From contig CACZNZ010000082.1 in NCBI GenBank assembly GCA_902782625.1, forward strand, positions 1-21,862: DNA of 21,862 bases. The letters run 5' to 3'. The translations under genes were made by a program, and so were the position numbers. Source of the stretch: an uncultured Lachnospiraceae bacterium (lineage in GTDB: Bacteria > Bacillota > Clostridia > Lachnospirales > Lachnospiraceae). Positions 6,944 to 14,823 of the stretch are shown in pieces (within the stretch, counting starts at the first letter, position 1; every line of letters starts with the position of its first letter). Below the pieces are notes generated by a model. That model saw nothing but the letters and a program-made list of their open reading frames with translations, did no database searches and had not been told where the DNA came from.

Positions 6944-8816
6944 ATTGTTCCATCATCTTGCTTTCCCCGACTATCTGCTGCAAAGCAGAATCAGGTAAAA
7001 AATCTACCTTGTATATAACAGCGGCCAGTGCCGGGATCGGGATGGTATACTTGTTCTTCCACCATTTAAACCCACCTTCATCAGGAAGGATATCCATGCA
7101 TGCTCCGTCATAATAGCCGCCATATTCTTTTCGTTCTCCGGAGAGCACCTCTAAGAGGCGTACCGGATGGTCATATCCAAATGAAAACTCATCATAATGA
7201 GTATCACTCATATTTAACACCACAATAAAGTGATCTTTTCCATGCATTCTTTCATATACATATACACGTTCTTCTACCGCTTCAACCTCGATCCACCGGA
7301 AAGATGCCTGATCATATTCGCTGCAGTAAAACGCTGGTTCATGGGTATAGAGATTGCTCAGATCTTTTAAAAACCTCTGCAGATCTCTGTGCTTCGGATA
7401 ATCCAGAAGCAACCAGTCACACTCTCTGGTCTCATCCCACTCTCTGAATTGTCCGATCTCATTTCCCATAAAATTCAGTTTTTTACCGGGATGCGTGTAC
7501 ATATAAGTATAGAGAGTTTTTGCCTGTTGGAATTTCACGTCATAGTCTCCCCACATTTTCTGCAGAATCGTTGCTTTGCCATGCACCACCTCATCGTGGG
7601 AGAAAGGCAACAGATAATTCTCTTTATAAAAGTACATCATGGAGAAGGACAGTTTATTATAGTGGAATTTTCTGTCATAAGGGGAAATGCGGAAATAATC
7701 CAGGGTGTCATTCATCCATCCCATATCCCACTTATAATCAAATCCAAGCCCGTCATATTCAACAGGTGCTGTCACTTTCGGGAAATTGGTAGAGTCTTCG
7801 GCTATCAGCATCGCTGTCGGATGAAGCTCATTGAGTCCTTTATTCATCTCTTTGATAAACTTCAGAGCTCCCTCATTGATTCCATTGAAGGAATCTCCCT
7901 GCCAATAGATGGCATTGCTGATTGCATCCATCCGAATTCCGTCAAAGTGGTATTCAGACAGCCAGTAGTTTGCGCTCGACTGCAGAAAACTTCTGACCTC
8001 CCCGCGATAATAATTGAAATTGCAGGTTCCCCACTCGCTGTAGCCTTTATCCGGATCGGCATATTCATACAGAGCAGTCCCGTCAAACCTGCTTAACGCA
8101 TAGTTATCCGTTATAAAATGTACAGGTACAAAATCCAGGATCACACCAATCCCTTCCCGATGAAATATATCGATCATCTCCTTCAGTTCCGTTGCTGTTC
8201 CATAGCGGGAAGTTGGACAGTAATAACCACTTACCTGATATCCCCATGACTGGTCAGACGGATGTTCTGTCAGAGGAAGGAATTCCACATGAGTATATCC
8301 TTCTTTTTTTACATAACTGACCAGCCTTCTGGCAAGATCATCATAATGATACCATCCATTAACTTCGTCATCCGGATTGTTCTGCCATGAACCAGCATGG
8401 ACTTCATAGATGTTCATCGGTTTGTCAAAGTTTTTCGATCTGTTTGCCATCCATTCCTCATCACGGAAGGTATATGCATCCATATCGACGATGATAGAAG
8501 CCGTATTCGGACGCAATTCTGAACCGAATCCGTAAGGATCAAAACGGTCAAGCACAATGCCGTCTTTCTGATAGATTCTGTATTTATACATCATGCCCGG
8601 TTCAGCTTCGTTGCAGAGGATCTCATAGATCCCTGATCTTCTGTCCTGGATCATCTCGTGTTCTGATCCGTCCCAGTCGTTGAATTCCCCGATTAATTCA
8701 ATTTTCTTTGCATTCGGAGCATAAACTCTGAACATAACTCCGTCATCCGTAGGATGTGCCCCAAAATATGTATATGCATCAAATGCTTTCCCTATGTAAA
8801 AATCATGCAGTACCAT
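6927..8816 (-). CDS. glgB: 1,4-alpha-glucan (glycogen) branching enzyme
   Basis: Cytoplasmic enzyme that cuts an alpha-1,4 glucan chain and re-attaches it by an alpha-1,6 bond to make branched glycogen. From ATG at 8816 it has 629 residues. An N-terminal CBM48-type domain (FRVYAPNAKKIELIGEFNDW, about 29-48) is followed by a GH13 barrel with all four conserved regions: DFVPVHF (228-234), the nucleophile Asp in GIRMDAIS (about D297), the acid/base Glu in LIAEDST (E340), and LPFSHDEVVHG (Asp near 408). It lacks the extra N-terminal domain of the E. coli enzyme, as many Firmicutes forms do. Three ATGs are possible (8837, 8819, 8816). AAGGAGG at 8824-8830 overlaps the region after the first and is seven bases from the last, which decides for 8816. 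No other glycogen gene is nearby, and its 3' end overlaps scpA by 17 bases. Confidence 0.95.
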   Translation of the reverse strand: MVLHDFYIGKAFDAYTYFGAHPTDDGVMFRVYAPNAKKIELIGEFNDWDGSEHEMIQDRRSGIYEILCNEAEPGMMYKYRIYQKDGIVLDRFDPYGFGSELRPNTASIIVDMDAYTFRDEEWMANRSKNFDKPMNIYEVHAGSWQNNPDDEVNGWYHYDDLARRLVSYVKKEGYTHVEFLPLTEHPSDQSWGYQVSGYYCPTSRYGTATELKEMIDIFHREGIGVILDFVPVHFITDNYALSRFDGTALYEYADPDKGYSEWGTCNFNYYRGEVRSFLQSSANYWLSEYHFDGIRMDAISNAIYWQGDSFNGINEGALKFIKEMNKGLNELHPTAMLIAEDSTNFPKVTAPVEYDGLGFDYKWDMGWMNDTLDYFRISPYDRKFHYNKLSFSMMYFYKENYLLPFSHDEVVHGKATILQKMWGDYDVKFQQAKTLYTYMYTHPGKKLNFMGNEIGQFREWDETRECDWLLLDYPKHRDLQRFLKDLSNLYTHEPAFYCSEYDQASFRWIEVEAVEERVYVYERMHGKDHFIVVLNMSDTHYDEFSFGYDHPVRLLEVLSGERKEYGGYYDGACMDILPDEGGFKWWKNKYTIPIPALAAVIYKVDFLPDSALQQIVGESKMMEQYGDRC

Positions 8817-8848
8817 CATGCCCCCTCCTTCATACATTATTCATAAGT

Positions 8849-8877
8849 ATTATACAGGACTCAACCAGTTTTTTCCA
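8849..8877 (-). promoter_or_regulatory. Promoter of glgB-scpA-scpB
   Basis: Minus-strand TGGAAA (8872-8877) and a perfect TATAAT (8849-8854) are spaced by 17 bases, giving a start near 8842 and a leader of about 26 bases before the ATG. It sits just downstream of the rny terminator, so this operon starts independently. Confidence 0.6.
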
Positions 8878-8886
8878 CTGCAAATG

Positions 8887-8927
8887 AAAAACCGCCTTAG
8901 ATTTTCTTTCGATCTAAGACGGTTTTT
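8887..8927 (-). terminator. Intrinsic terminator of rny
   Basis: A 16-base arm (8887-8902) pairs with 8912-8927 around a 9-base loop; the arms end in A5 and T5. The single mismatch is a G-U wobble only in the minus-strand transcript and an A-C clash in the plus-strand one. Together with its place 19 bases after the rny stop, this shows it evolved to end rny. Confidence 0.85.
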
Positions 8928-8945
8928 GAAATACATTCAAACTGA

Positions 8946-10493
8946 CTATTTAGCATATTCCACTGCTCTGGATTCACGAATAACATTTACTTTGATCTGT
9001 CCCGGATAATCAAGTTCATTTTCAATCTGTTTTGATATGTCTCGAGCCAGAAGCATCATGTCACTGTCGCTTACCTGATCAGGAACTACCATTACTCGAA
9101 TTTCTCTTCCTGCCTGAATGGCAAAAGTCTTTTCAACTCCCTTGAAGGAATCTGCAATATCTTCTAACTGTTTGAGTCTCGTAGTATAGGTCTCAAGTGT
9201 TTCTCTGCGGGCACCCGGACGAGCCGCTGAAATAGTGTCGGCTGCCTGCACAAGACATGCAATCAGGCTGGTCGGTTCAACATCTCCGTGATGGGATGCA
9301 ACAGCATTAATTACGATTGGAGATTCTTTATATTTTTTACATAAATCCACACCGATTGTAATATGAGAGCCTTCCATCTCATGATCAACGGACTTACCGA
9401 TATCATGGAGCAATCCGGCTCTTTTTGCCAAACGTACATCTTCACCAATCTCACCGGCCAACAGGCCGCATAATTGAGCCACTTCAATAGAATGCTTCAA
9501 AGCATTCTGACCATAGCTTGTACGATACTTCATCTTGCCAAGAAGTCTGACCAGCTCAGGACGAACACCATGGACACCCGCTTCGATAAGGGCTGCCTCG
9601 CCTTCTTCCTTCATCGTCTGTTCTACTTCATGCTGCGCTTTCTCAACCATCTCTTCGATTCTTGCCGGATGGATACGTCCATCGACAATCAGCTTCTCTA
9701 ACGCAATTCGTGCAACTTCCCGTCGTACCGGATCAAAGCTGGAGAGGATCACAGCTTCAGGTGTATCATCAATAATAAGATCTACACCTGTGAGAGTCTC
9801 AATCGTACGGATATTACGTCCTTCACGACCAATGATCCTTCCCTTCATCTCATCATTCGGAAGCTGTACTAATGAAATGGTAGCTTCAGCGACATGGTCA
9901 GCTGCACACTTCTGAATAGAAGTAACAACATATTCCTTGGCTTTCTTTGACGCTTCTTCCTTGGCTCTGACCTGCATTTCCTTTACCATCACAGCCATCT
10001 CACGTTTCACGTCATCTTCCACAGTCTTCAAAAGATACTCTTTTGCCTGTTCAGAGGTTAATCCAGAAATTCTTTCCAGTTCCTGCAGTCTCTTATCATG
10101 TAACTCATCCACCTTGGCTCTCTGTTTATCCAAAGAGCTTTCCTTACGCGACAAGGCCTGTTCTTTCTTCTCAATAGAATCCATCTTACGATCCACCTGC
10201 TCTTCTTTATTGAGAACACGTTTCTCATACTTCTGGAGTTCGGCCCTTCGCTCCCTGGTTTCTTTCTCAAAATCGTTCTTCGCCTTAATCGACTCTTCTT
10301 TCGCTTCGAGCAAAGCTTCTCGTTTCTTTGCCTCCGCTGTCTTCAAAGCTTCGTCGATAATCTCCTGTGCCTGACTCTCAGCACTTCCCAGTTTCGCTTC
10401 AGATATCTTCTTGCGATACGTCAGTGTTGCGGGCACTGAGACGGCAGCTGTAACAACGATCGAAACCACTGCGGCAATTACAGTAGCAAACAA
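8946..10493 (-). CDS. rny: Ribonuclease Y
   Basis: Membrane-anchored endoribonuclease that starts bulk mRNA decay in Firmicutes, a functional counterpart of RNase E. About 515 residues, normal for the family. It has an N-terminal membrane helix ([19 protein letters not shown]), a long charged coiled coil (about 30-190), a KH RNA-binding domain with [15 protein letters not shown] (GxxG near 222-225), and an HD metal-dependent domain with [17 protein letters not shown] (catalytic His-Asp near 363-364) and VASHHGD. The frame has no ATG start. A GTG at 10505 overlaps the Shine-Dalgarno AAGGAGG itself, leaving no spacing, so I prefer TTG at 10493, 11 bases downstream of it. The start remains uncertain by four codons. 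It is monocistronic, with its own promoter and terminator. Confidence 0.94.
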   Translation of the reverse strand: MFATVIAAVVSIVVTAAVSVPATLTYRKKISEAKLGSAESQAQEIIDEALKTAEAKKREALLEAKEESIKAKNDFEKETRERRAELQKYEKRVLNKEEQVDRKMDSIEKKEQALSRKESSLDKQRAKVDELHDKRLQELERISGLTSEQAKEYLLKTVEDDVKREMAVMVKEMQVRAKEEASKKAKEYVVTSIQKCAADHVAEATISLVQLPNDEMKGRIIGREGRNIRTIETLTGVDLIIDDTPEAVILSSFDPVRREVARIALEKLIVDGRIHPARIEEMVEKAQHEVEQTMKEEGEAALIEAGVHGVRPELVRLLGKMKYRTSYGQNALKHSIEVAQLCGLLAGEIGEDVRLAKRAGLLHDIGKSVDHEMEGSHITIGVDLCKKYKESPIVINAVASHHGDVEPTSLIACLVQAADTISAARPGARRETLETYTTRLKQLEDIADSFKGVEKTFAIQAGREIRVMVVPDQVSDSDMMLLARDISKQIENELDYPGQIKVNVIRESRAVEYAK

Positions 10494-10497
10494 TTGC

Positions 10498-10510
10498 AGG
10501 AGCACCTCCT
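10498..10510 (-). promoter_or_regulatory. Small hairpin holding the rny Shine-Dalgarno
   Basis: In the minus-strand transcript AGGAG (10506-10510) can pair with CTCCT (10498-10502) around a GTG loop. This buries the core of the AAGGAGG ribosome binding site. The stem is only five base pairs, so it would modulate initiation and not block it outright. Confidence 0.4.
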
Positions 10511-10546
10511 TATTAAATTTTCATCATACAAAAGTACAACATATTA

Positions 10547-10575
10547 ATATTATACTTTTCTTTATAAAAAGTCAA
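10547..10575 (-). promoter_or_regulatory. Promoter of rny
   Basis: Minus-strand TTGACT (10570-10575, 5/6 to consensus). A perfect TATAAT (10549-10554) lies 15 bases downstream and an overlapping TAATAT (10547-10552) lies at the ideal 17. Either gives a start about 30-40 bases before the coding region. Confidence 0.6.
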
Positions 10576-10683
10576 GCCTTTCATAATTCCATTTCCAATA
10601 GAATGCACAGAAAACAGATTGTTTTCGTAACATTTTTTATCAGATAGACGAAAACCCGCAAGCAAGTCTAAAACAGATAAAAC

Positions 10684-10716
10684 AAGCTGATTACAGTCAA
10701 GACCTGTAATCAGCTT
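10684..10716 (-). terminator. Intrinsic terminator of the recA-recX unit, beginning inside recX
   Basis: A perfect 13-base stem, AAGCTGATTACAG (10684-10696) with its complement at 10704-10716, closes a 7-base loop. In the minus-strand RNA it is followed by TTGTTTTATCTGTTTT. One arm and the loop encode the last residues and stop codon of RecX (stop at 10697-10699). Confidence 0.85.
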
Positions 10717-11338
10717 CCTGTTTACGTTCTTCCAAAAGCATGTCCAAAACTCTCATAATCTGAGAGGGAGCATATCCTTTTCTTCCGAAATGAGCCATGA
10801 TCTTCTGCCGGTCTTTCATGTCCATCGCTGAAAACTTCCGCATATATTTCTTCATCGCCGGAATCATGTCTTCGTCTTTCTGATCCCCGATCTCCTCCAT
10901 AGCCAGGCTTATCGTCTCGCGGGCAATTCCCTTATTCAAAAGGTCCTGCCTGATCATGCGAAAACTTTTTCTCTCTCTTCTGCTACGTATGTAGTCACAG
11001 GCATATCTGAAATCATCCACATATCCGAGTTCTTTCATGCGCATAAGAGTCTCTTCCAGAGAACGGCTGTCATGGCAGGATGCCTGCAGTTTTTCCCGGA
11101 GATCTTTTTCAGTTCTGTCAGCACGGGCCAATATGGCATATGCTCTTTTCCGGGCTCTTGGCAGTGCATAATCCTGTCGTATCTCTTCCAGTTTCTCTTC
11201 CGTAAGTATATCTCCGTCTGAAAGTTTCAGACTGCGGATCTCAGACGGATAGAGGTAGAGTCCCTCTTTTTCTCCGGGATCCACATAAACTTTTTTCCCT
11301 TTGGAGGTTCTTAATGTAATCGTATACTCTCTCATCAT
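10697..11338 (-). CDS. recX: Regulatory protein RecX
   Basis: RecX binds RecA and limits or tunes its filament activity. The 213-residue protein shows the tandem three-helix repeats of the family. [23 protein letters not shown] and [23 protein letters not shown] (seen as [17 protein letters not shown]) are typical, as are the basic [21 protein letters not shown] and a third repeat ending [21 protein letters not shown] roughly 60-residue N-terminal extension rich in beta residues is common in Firmicutes RecX. Its ATG overlaps the recA stop as ATGA (4 bases), a coupling arrangement, and only a weak purine stretch precedes it; a second ATG follows directly. The location next to recA matches its role. 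It shares recA's SOS promoter. Confidence 0.93.
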   Translation of the reverse strand: MMREYTITLRTSKGKKVYVDPGEKEGLYLYPSEIRSLKLSDGDILTEEKLEEIRQDYALPRARKRAYAILARADRTEKDLREKLQASCHDSRSLEETLMRMKELGYVDDFRYACDYIRSRRERKSFRMIRQDLLNKGIARETISLAMEEIGDQKDEDMIPAMKKYMRKFSAMDMKDRQKIMAHFGRKGYAPSQIMRVLDMLLEERKQEADYRS

Positions 11339-12426
11339 GCTTCGTCTTCAGACAAATCCGGCTCCTGCTCCATCGTATCAAGCGGCAGATGATAGTGTTC
11401 ACGAATCTTGTATTCGACTTCTCTCATTACATCCGGATGAGATGCAAGGAAAGCTTTTGCATTCTCTCTTCCCTGTCCAATCTTCTCACCCTGATAGGAG
11501 TACCAGGCACCGCTCTTGACGATGATATTGAGATTGGATGCCAGGTCTATGAGGTCGCCTTCCCGGGAAATACCCTTGCCAAACATAATATCGAATTCTG
11601 CCTCACGGAACGGAGGTGCTACTTTGTTCTTGACGATCTTTACTCTGGTGTGGTTACCGATAATCTCTCCGCCCTGTTTGATGGCTTCCACTCTGCGCAC
11701 ATCCATACGGACTGAGGAATAGAATTTCAGTGCCCTTCCGCCGGTGGTCACTTCCGGATTGCCGAACATGATACCCACTTTTTCACGAAGCTGGTTTATA
11801 AATACCACTGCGCAATTGGATTTATCGATCACACCGGTAAGCTTTCTCATAGCTTTGGACATGAGACGAGCATGCAGGCCCACCTGCTGATCATCCATAT
11901 CTCCTTCGATCTCCGCCTTCGGCACAAGAGCGGCAACGGAGTCGATGATCACAATATCAAGCGCGCCGGAACGGATCATCGTCTCAGCAATCTCAAGAGC
12001 CTGCTCTCCGTTATCAGGCTGGGAGATGTAGAGATTATCGATATCCACACCGATATTCTTGGCATACTGCGGATCAAGAGCATGCTCCGCATCGATGAAA
12101 CCGGCAATGCCGTTTCTCTTCTGTGCTTCTGCGATCATATGGAGTGCCACGGTAGTTTTACCGCTTGACTCCGGTCCATAGATCTCTATGATACGCCCGC
12201 GCGGCACACCGCCGACACCAAGCGCAATATCCAGACTGACAGATCCTGTAGGGATAGACCTGATATTAATGTTCGCGGTGGAATCTCCAAGCTTCATGAT
12301 GGAGCCTTTCCCAAAGCTCTTCTCGATCGATGCTACTGCATTATCCAATGCCGCAAGCTTCCCCTCTCTGTCTGCTATATCATATCCCATCAGGGACGCG
12401 TTTTTCTTTTCTGTTTTCTTTGCCAT
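11335..12426 (-). CDS. recA: Recombinase RecA
   Basis: RecA forms filaments on single-stranded DNA, drives strand exchange and triggers LexA self-cleavage in the SOS response. From ATG at 12426 it has 363 residues. It contains the Walker A GPESSGKT (84-91), the Walker B segment [12 protein letters not shown], the DNA-binding loop region around [21 protein letters not shown] (seen as [19 protein letters not shown]), [11 protein letters not shown] and [12 protein letters not shown], and an acidic C-terminus ([11 protein letters not shown]). An upstream in-frame ATG at 12483 is rejected because it falls in the -10 box of the promoter. ATG at 12426 has AAAGGA nearby. Regulation by LexA is indicated by the box at 12460-12473. 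It lies downstream of queF without an obvious terminator. Confidence 0.98.
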   Translation of the reverse strand: MAKKTEKKNASLMGYDIADREGKLAALDNAVASIEKSFGKGSIMKLGDSTANINIRSIPTGSVSLDIALGVGGVPRGRIIEIYGPESSGKTTVALHMIAEAQKRNGIAGFIDAEHALDPQYAKNIGVDIDNLYISQPDNGEQALEIAETMIRSGALDIVIIDSVAALVPKAEIEGDMDDQQVGLHARLMSKAMRKLTGVIDKSNCAVVFINQLREKVGIMFGNPEVTTGGRALKFYSSVRMDVRRVEAIKQGGEIIGNHTRVKIVKNKVAPPFREAEFDIMFGKGISREGDLIDLASNLNIIVKSGAWYSYQGEKIGQGRENAKAFLASHPDVMREVEYKIREHYHLPLDTMEQEPDLSEDEA

Positions 12427-12459
12427 ATTTAATCCTTTCCAGTACGATACCCTATGAAT

Positions 12460-12473
12460 CGAACTTATGTTCG
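12460..12473. promoter_or_regulatory. LexA (SOS) box of recA
   Basis: CGAAC-TTAT-GTTCG is a perfect match to the Gram-positive LexA/DinR operator core CGAAC-N4-GTTCG, with further partial symmetry (GAA...TTC) outside it. It lies five bases downstream of the recA -10 box, over the likely transcription start, so LexA would block RNA polymerase. Confidence 0.9.
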
Positions 12474-12478
12474 GTTCT

Positions 12479-12507
12479 ATCATACCACATTCCCTTCAAA
12501 GAAACAA
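12479..12507 (-). promoter_or_regulatory. recA: recA promoter
   Basis: Minus-strand TTGTTT (12502-12507) and TATGAT (12479-12484) at 17-base spacing. TG-N just before the -10 makes it an extended -10 promoter, which fits the weak -35. The start falls in the LexA box, leaving a leader of about 45 bases. Confidence 0.75.
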
Positions 12508-12516
12508 GAGATAATT

Positions 12517-13014
12517 CTATCGGTTATCTATTTTTTCCGGATAAATGTCATGGTGCGTCAGTCGCTCCCATGCAACCTTTTCCCATGGTGTTCCTTCTTT
12601 TCCGTAATTGGTATAGGGATCAATGGAGATTCCCCCTCTCGGTGTGAACTTTCCCCACACCTCGATGTACTTCGGGTCCATCAGGCGAATCAGATCTTTC
12701 ATGATGATATTGACGCAATCTTCATGAAAATCTCCGTGATTCCGGAAGCTGAAAAGATACAGCTTCAATGATTTGCTCTCCACCATCTTAAGATCAGGAA
12801 CATAAGAAATATAGATCGTTGCAAAATCAGGCTGTCCGGTCATGGGACACAGTGATGTGAATTCAGGACAGTTGAATTTCACGAAATAATCATGATCAGG
12901 ATGCTTATTGACAAATGTCTCTAAAACATCCGGGTTATAATCCGTTTCATACCGGGTATCATCACTCCCAAGCAGACTGATTCCCTGCATCTCTTCTTTT
13001 TTTCTTCCGCTCAT
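12517..13014 (-). CDS. queF: NADPH-dependent 7-cyano-7-deazaguanine (preQ0) reductase
   Basis: QueF reduces the nitrile of preQ0 to the amine preQ1, the precursor put into tRNA on the way to queuosine. The 165-residue length is that of the short, Bacillus-type (YkvM) form. The nucleophile Cys56 in [14 protein letters not shown] and the proton donor Asp63 are in place. The family motif [20 protein letters not shown] (79-98), which binds NADPH and ends in the substrate-binding Glu, is intact. ATG at 13014 has GGAG seven bases upstream. It sits 30 bases after folA in thyA-folA-queF-recA-recX. No other queuosine gene is visible in the window, so preQ0 must come from genes elsewhere or from uptake. 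Confidence 0.95.
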   Translation of the reverse strand: MSGRKKEEMQGISLLGSDDTRYETDYNPDVLETFVNKHPDHDYFVKFNCPEFTSLCPMTGQPDFATIYISYVPDLKMVESKSLKLYLFSFRNHGDFHEDCVNIIMKDLIRLMDPKYIEVWGKFTPRGGISIDPYTNYGKEGTPWEKVAWERLTHHDIYPEKIDNR

Positions 13015-13044
13015 TGTTTTTCTCCGTTGTTAAAAATCCATACT

Positions 13045-13569
13045 CTATTGAAAATCTAATTCCTCTTCCAAAACAGGATGTGTATTCCGATAAGTTACAA
13101 AGCGGTAACGGTGATCCGTCCCGAAAGAGTATTCTTCTGACTCATCCTCTACCTGCCATTGTGGCATGCTGTCAAGATTCGGCATCCAGGTGTCGGCATC
13201 GAACGTCTCTTCCAGACGGGTGATATAAGCCTTGTCACAGTAAGGAAGCAGCATCCTGTAAATGCTCTCTCCTCCTGCGACAAAAATTTCTTTATCGTCA
13301 CAGGAATTAAGAAAACAAAGCATTTCCTCCAGGCTGTGGACAACAATCGCACCCTTCCCCTCGTAATCCGGATTTCCTGTCAGGACAACATTGATCCTTT
13401 TGGGAAGTGGCTTCCCTCCGGGAAAGCTTTCCAGAGTTTTTCTTCCTACCACAATGACATTACCTGTGGTCTTTCTGGCGAATTCCTTCATGTCTTCCGG
13501 TATTCTTAACAGCAAATCTCCATCTTTGCCGATCGCCCAGTTTCGATCAGCTGCTGCAATCAGTTTCAT
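13045..13569 (-). CDS. folA: Dihydrofolate reductase
   Basis: Reduces dihydrofolate to tetrahydrofolate with NADPH, regenerating the cofactor that ThyA oxidises. The product from the second of two adjacent ATGs is 174 residues. Visible are the N-terminal LIAAADRNWAIGKDGDL, the catalytic acidic residue in IPEDMKEF (D26), the NADPH-binding VVGRKTLESFPGGKPLPKR, VFVAGGES-type motif IFVAGGESIYRMLLP, and a C-terminal strand HRYRFVTYRN. Where E. coli has Trp22 two residues before the Pro-x-Asp motif, this protein has Leu. The start at 13569 is chosen because AGGAG (13575-13579) is five bases away from it but only two from the ATG at 13572. It follows thyA by 15 bases, the classical pairing. Confidence 0.95.
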   Translation of the reverse strand: MKLIAAADRNWAIGKDGDLLLRIPEDMKEFARKTTGNVIVVGRKTLESFPGGKPLPKRINVVLTGNPDYEGKGAIVVHSLEEMLCFLNSCDDKEIFVAGGESIYRMLLPYCDKAYITRLEETFDADTWMPNLDSMPQWQVEDESEEYSFGTDHRYRFVTYRNTHPVLEEELDFQ

Positions 13570-13584
13570 CATATCTCCTCCGAA

Positions 13585-14427
13585 TCAGATGGCAATCGGT
13601 ATATTTTTAATCTGCGGACCTGTCTGGTAATCTTCCACGATCAGATCGTCTGTCGTAAACTGGTAAAAGTCTTTCACTTCAGGATTCAGCGAGACTTTCG
13701 GTGCAGGATATTCCGGCCGATCCATAAGATCCCTGATCATATCAATATGACGGTCGTAAATATGCGCATCTGCAATCACATGGATCAGTCTTCCCGGAAT
13801 CATCCCGCTGCTTTGGGCAATCATCATCAAGAGGATAGCATATTGACAGATATTAAAGCCATTGGCCGTCAGAAAATCCTGACTGCGCTGATTAAGAATG
13901 GCATTCAACACCAGCTTCCCATCTTCTTCGGTCACATTGTACGTCATCGAATAAGCACAGGGATCAAGTGCGCCTCCTTCAAGATAATCGAACTGGTACA
14001 TATTTGTCATGATCCGTCTTGAATAAGGCGTTTCTTTCAGCTGTTTTAAGACATAATCGATCTGATCAGTCTCTTCTCCCTTAAAAGAGAATTTATGGCC
14101 GATGGTCCAGCCGTAACAGGTTCCGATCGTACCGTCAGGCTGCTCCCACTCATCCCAGATATGACTGTTTAAATCACATAAACGATTCGATTTTTTCTGA
14201 TAAATCCAGAGAATTTCGTCCATACAGGTTTTCAGCGGAACTCTCCGCAATGTGATGGCAGGAAACTCCCTGCGCAGATCATACTCATTGACGATTCCAA
14301 ATGCCTTGTAAGTATATGCCGGTGTGCCGTCTTCCCAGTGCGGGCGCACCTTTTGTCCTTTGGTCGTTACTCCACTGTTTAAAATCGTCTCACAGTTTTT
14401 TTTGAACAAAACATCTGCATAACTCAT
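13585..14427 (-). CDS. thyA: Thymidylate synthase (ThyA type)
   Basis: Converts dUMP to dTMP using methylene-tetrahydrofolate and releases dihydrofolate, which the adjacent folA product recycles. From ATG at 14427 it has 280 residues, close to the 279 of Bacillus subtilis ThyA, which it resembles in layout. It contains the catalytic Cys157 in GALDPCAYSMTYNV, the phosphate-binding Arg pair in YSRRIMTNM, RSQDFLTANGFNICQY for dUMP recognition, and HIYDRHID. The residue after the catalytic Cys is Ala where E. coli has His; Bacillus ThyA also differs there. The frame is open to an ATG at 14469, but ATG at 14427 has GAGGTGG nearby and begins the conserved protein. It is the first gene of thyA-folA-queF-recA-recX. 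I could not assign a convincing promoter. Confidence 0.95.
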   Translation of the reverse strand: MSYADVLFKKNCETILNSGVTTKGQKVRPHWEDGTPAYTYKAFGIVNEYDLRREFPAITLRRVPLKTCMDEILWIYQKKSNRLCDLNSHIWDEWEQPDGTIGTCYGWTIGHKFSFKGEETDQIDYVLKQLKETPYSRRIMTNMYQFDYLEGGALDPCAYSMTYNVTEEDGKLVLNAILNQRSQDFLTANGFNICQYAILLMMIAQSSGMIPGRLIHVIADAHIYDRHIDMIRDLMDRPEYPAPKVSLNPEVKDFYQFTTDDLIVEDYQTGPQIKNIPIAI

Positions 14428-14487
14428 GATTTGCCACCTCTTTCTCCCGGCTGCCGACAAAGATTTCATGTTTTAGTCTGGCAGGAA

Positions 14488-14516
14488 TTGATTTTTTATA
14501 AAAAAAGTATTACTAT
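14488..14516 (+). promoter_or_regulatory. Promoter of the small membrane protein gene
   Basis: Plus-strand TTGATT (14488-14493) and TACTAT (14511-14516) are 17 bases apart, each 4/6 to consensus. The predicted start is near 14523, about 30 bases before the ATG at 14553. The region is shared with the divergent thyA. Confidence 0.5.
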
Positions 14517-14552
14517 TAAAGTATCGATATTGAAAAGGAAGGATGATATGCC

Positions 14553-14816
14553 ATGAAAAAAAGACATTTATTATTTTTCGCTGCTCTTATCATTGGAATC
14601 GCCTGTGCAGCTTATCTTCTGAAAGACCGTTTCTTCGGCAATTCTGACAATCTCGAACTGCCAGAACCCGAAGAAGATATCTTCGACCAGGAGATTCCGG
14701 AATTTCGTGATATCTCTGGTACGGAATCCGTTGCCCGGGAGGAAAAGCCTCACCACAGAGTCCGCCGCGGATATATCCGTCTGAAATTACATGAAAGAGA
14801 ATCTGAAGAATATTAA
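14553..14816 (+). CDS. Small single-pass membrane protein of unknown function
   Basis: I do not recognise this 87-residue protein. It begins MKKRHLLFFAALIIGIACAAYLL, given here as a basic tip (KKRH) and an 18-residue hydrophobic segment that is either a transmembrane anchor or an uncleaved signal. Next comes an acidic stretch rich in Glu, Asp and Pro (about 33-60), and then a basic C-terminal tail (HHRVRRGYIRLKLHERESEEY). It has no cysteine after the helix that would make it a lipoprotein. AAGGAAGG (14535-14542) precedes the ATG by ten bases. A promoter upstream and an intrinsic terminator just after the stop support it as a true, separately transcribed gene. By the positive-inside rule the KKRH tip stays in the cytoplasm and the charged tail is outside. 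No function can be offered. Confidence 0.7.
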   Translation: MKKRHLLFFAALIIGIACAAYLLKDRFFGNSDNLELPEPEEDIFDQEIPEFRDISGTESVAREEKPHHRVRRGYIRLKLHERESEEY

Positions 14817-14823
14817 TCAGAAT

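Noticed and set aside
7389..8096. Plus-strand 235-codon open frame inside glgB
   Set aside because: It is antisense to the GH13 core of glgB. Its length follows from the codon bias of glgB; no Shine-Dalgarno or family resemblance.
12427..12483. Upstream ATG for recA that would add 19 residues
   Set aside because: The ATG at 12483 is part of the recA -10 box and the added codons run through the LexA operator, so it cannot be in the mRNA from that promoter. MAKK at 12426 has a ribosome binding site.
13015..13044. Possible preQ1 riboswitch in front of queF
   Set aside because: The gap to folA is only 30 bases, and I see no room or sequence for a preQ1 aptamer.
14428..14469. Longer thyA start at 14469
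   Set aside because: It adds 14 residues not found in ThyA proteins and lacks a Shine-Dalgarno, while 14427 has GAGGTGG.
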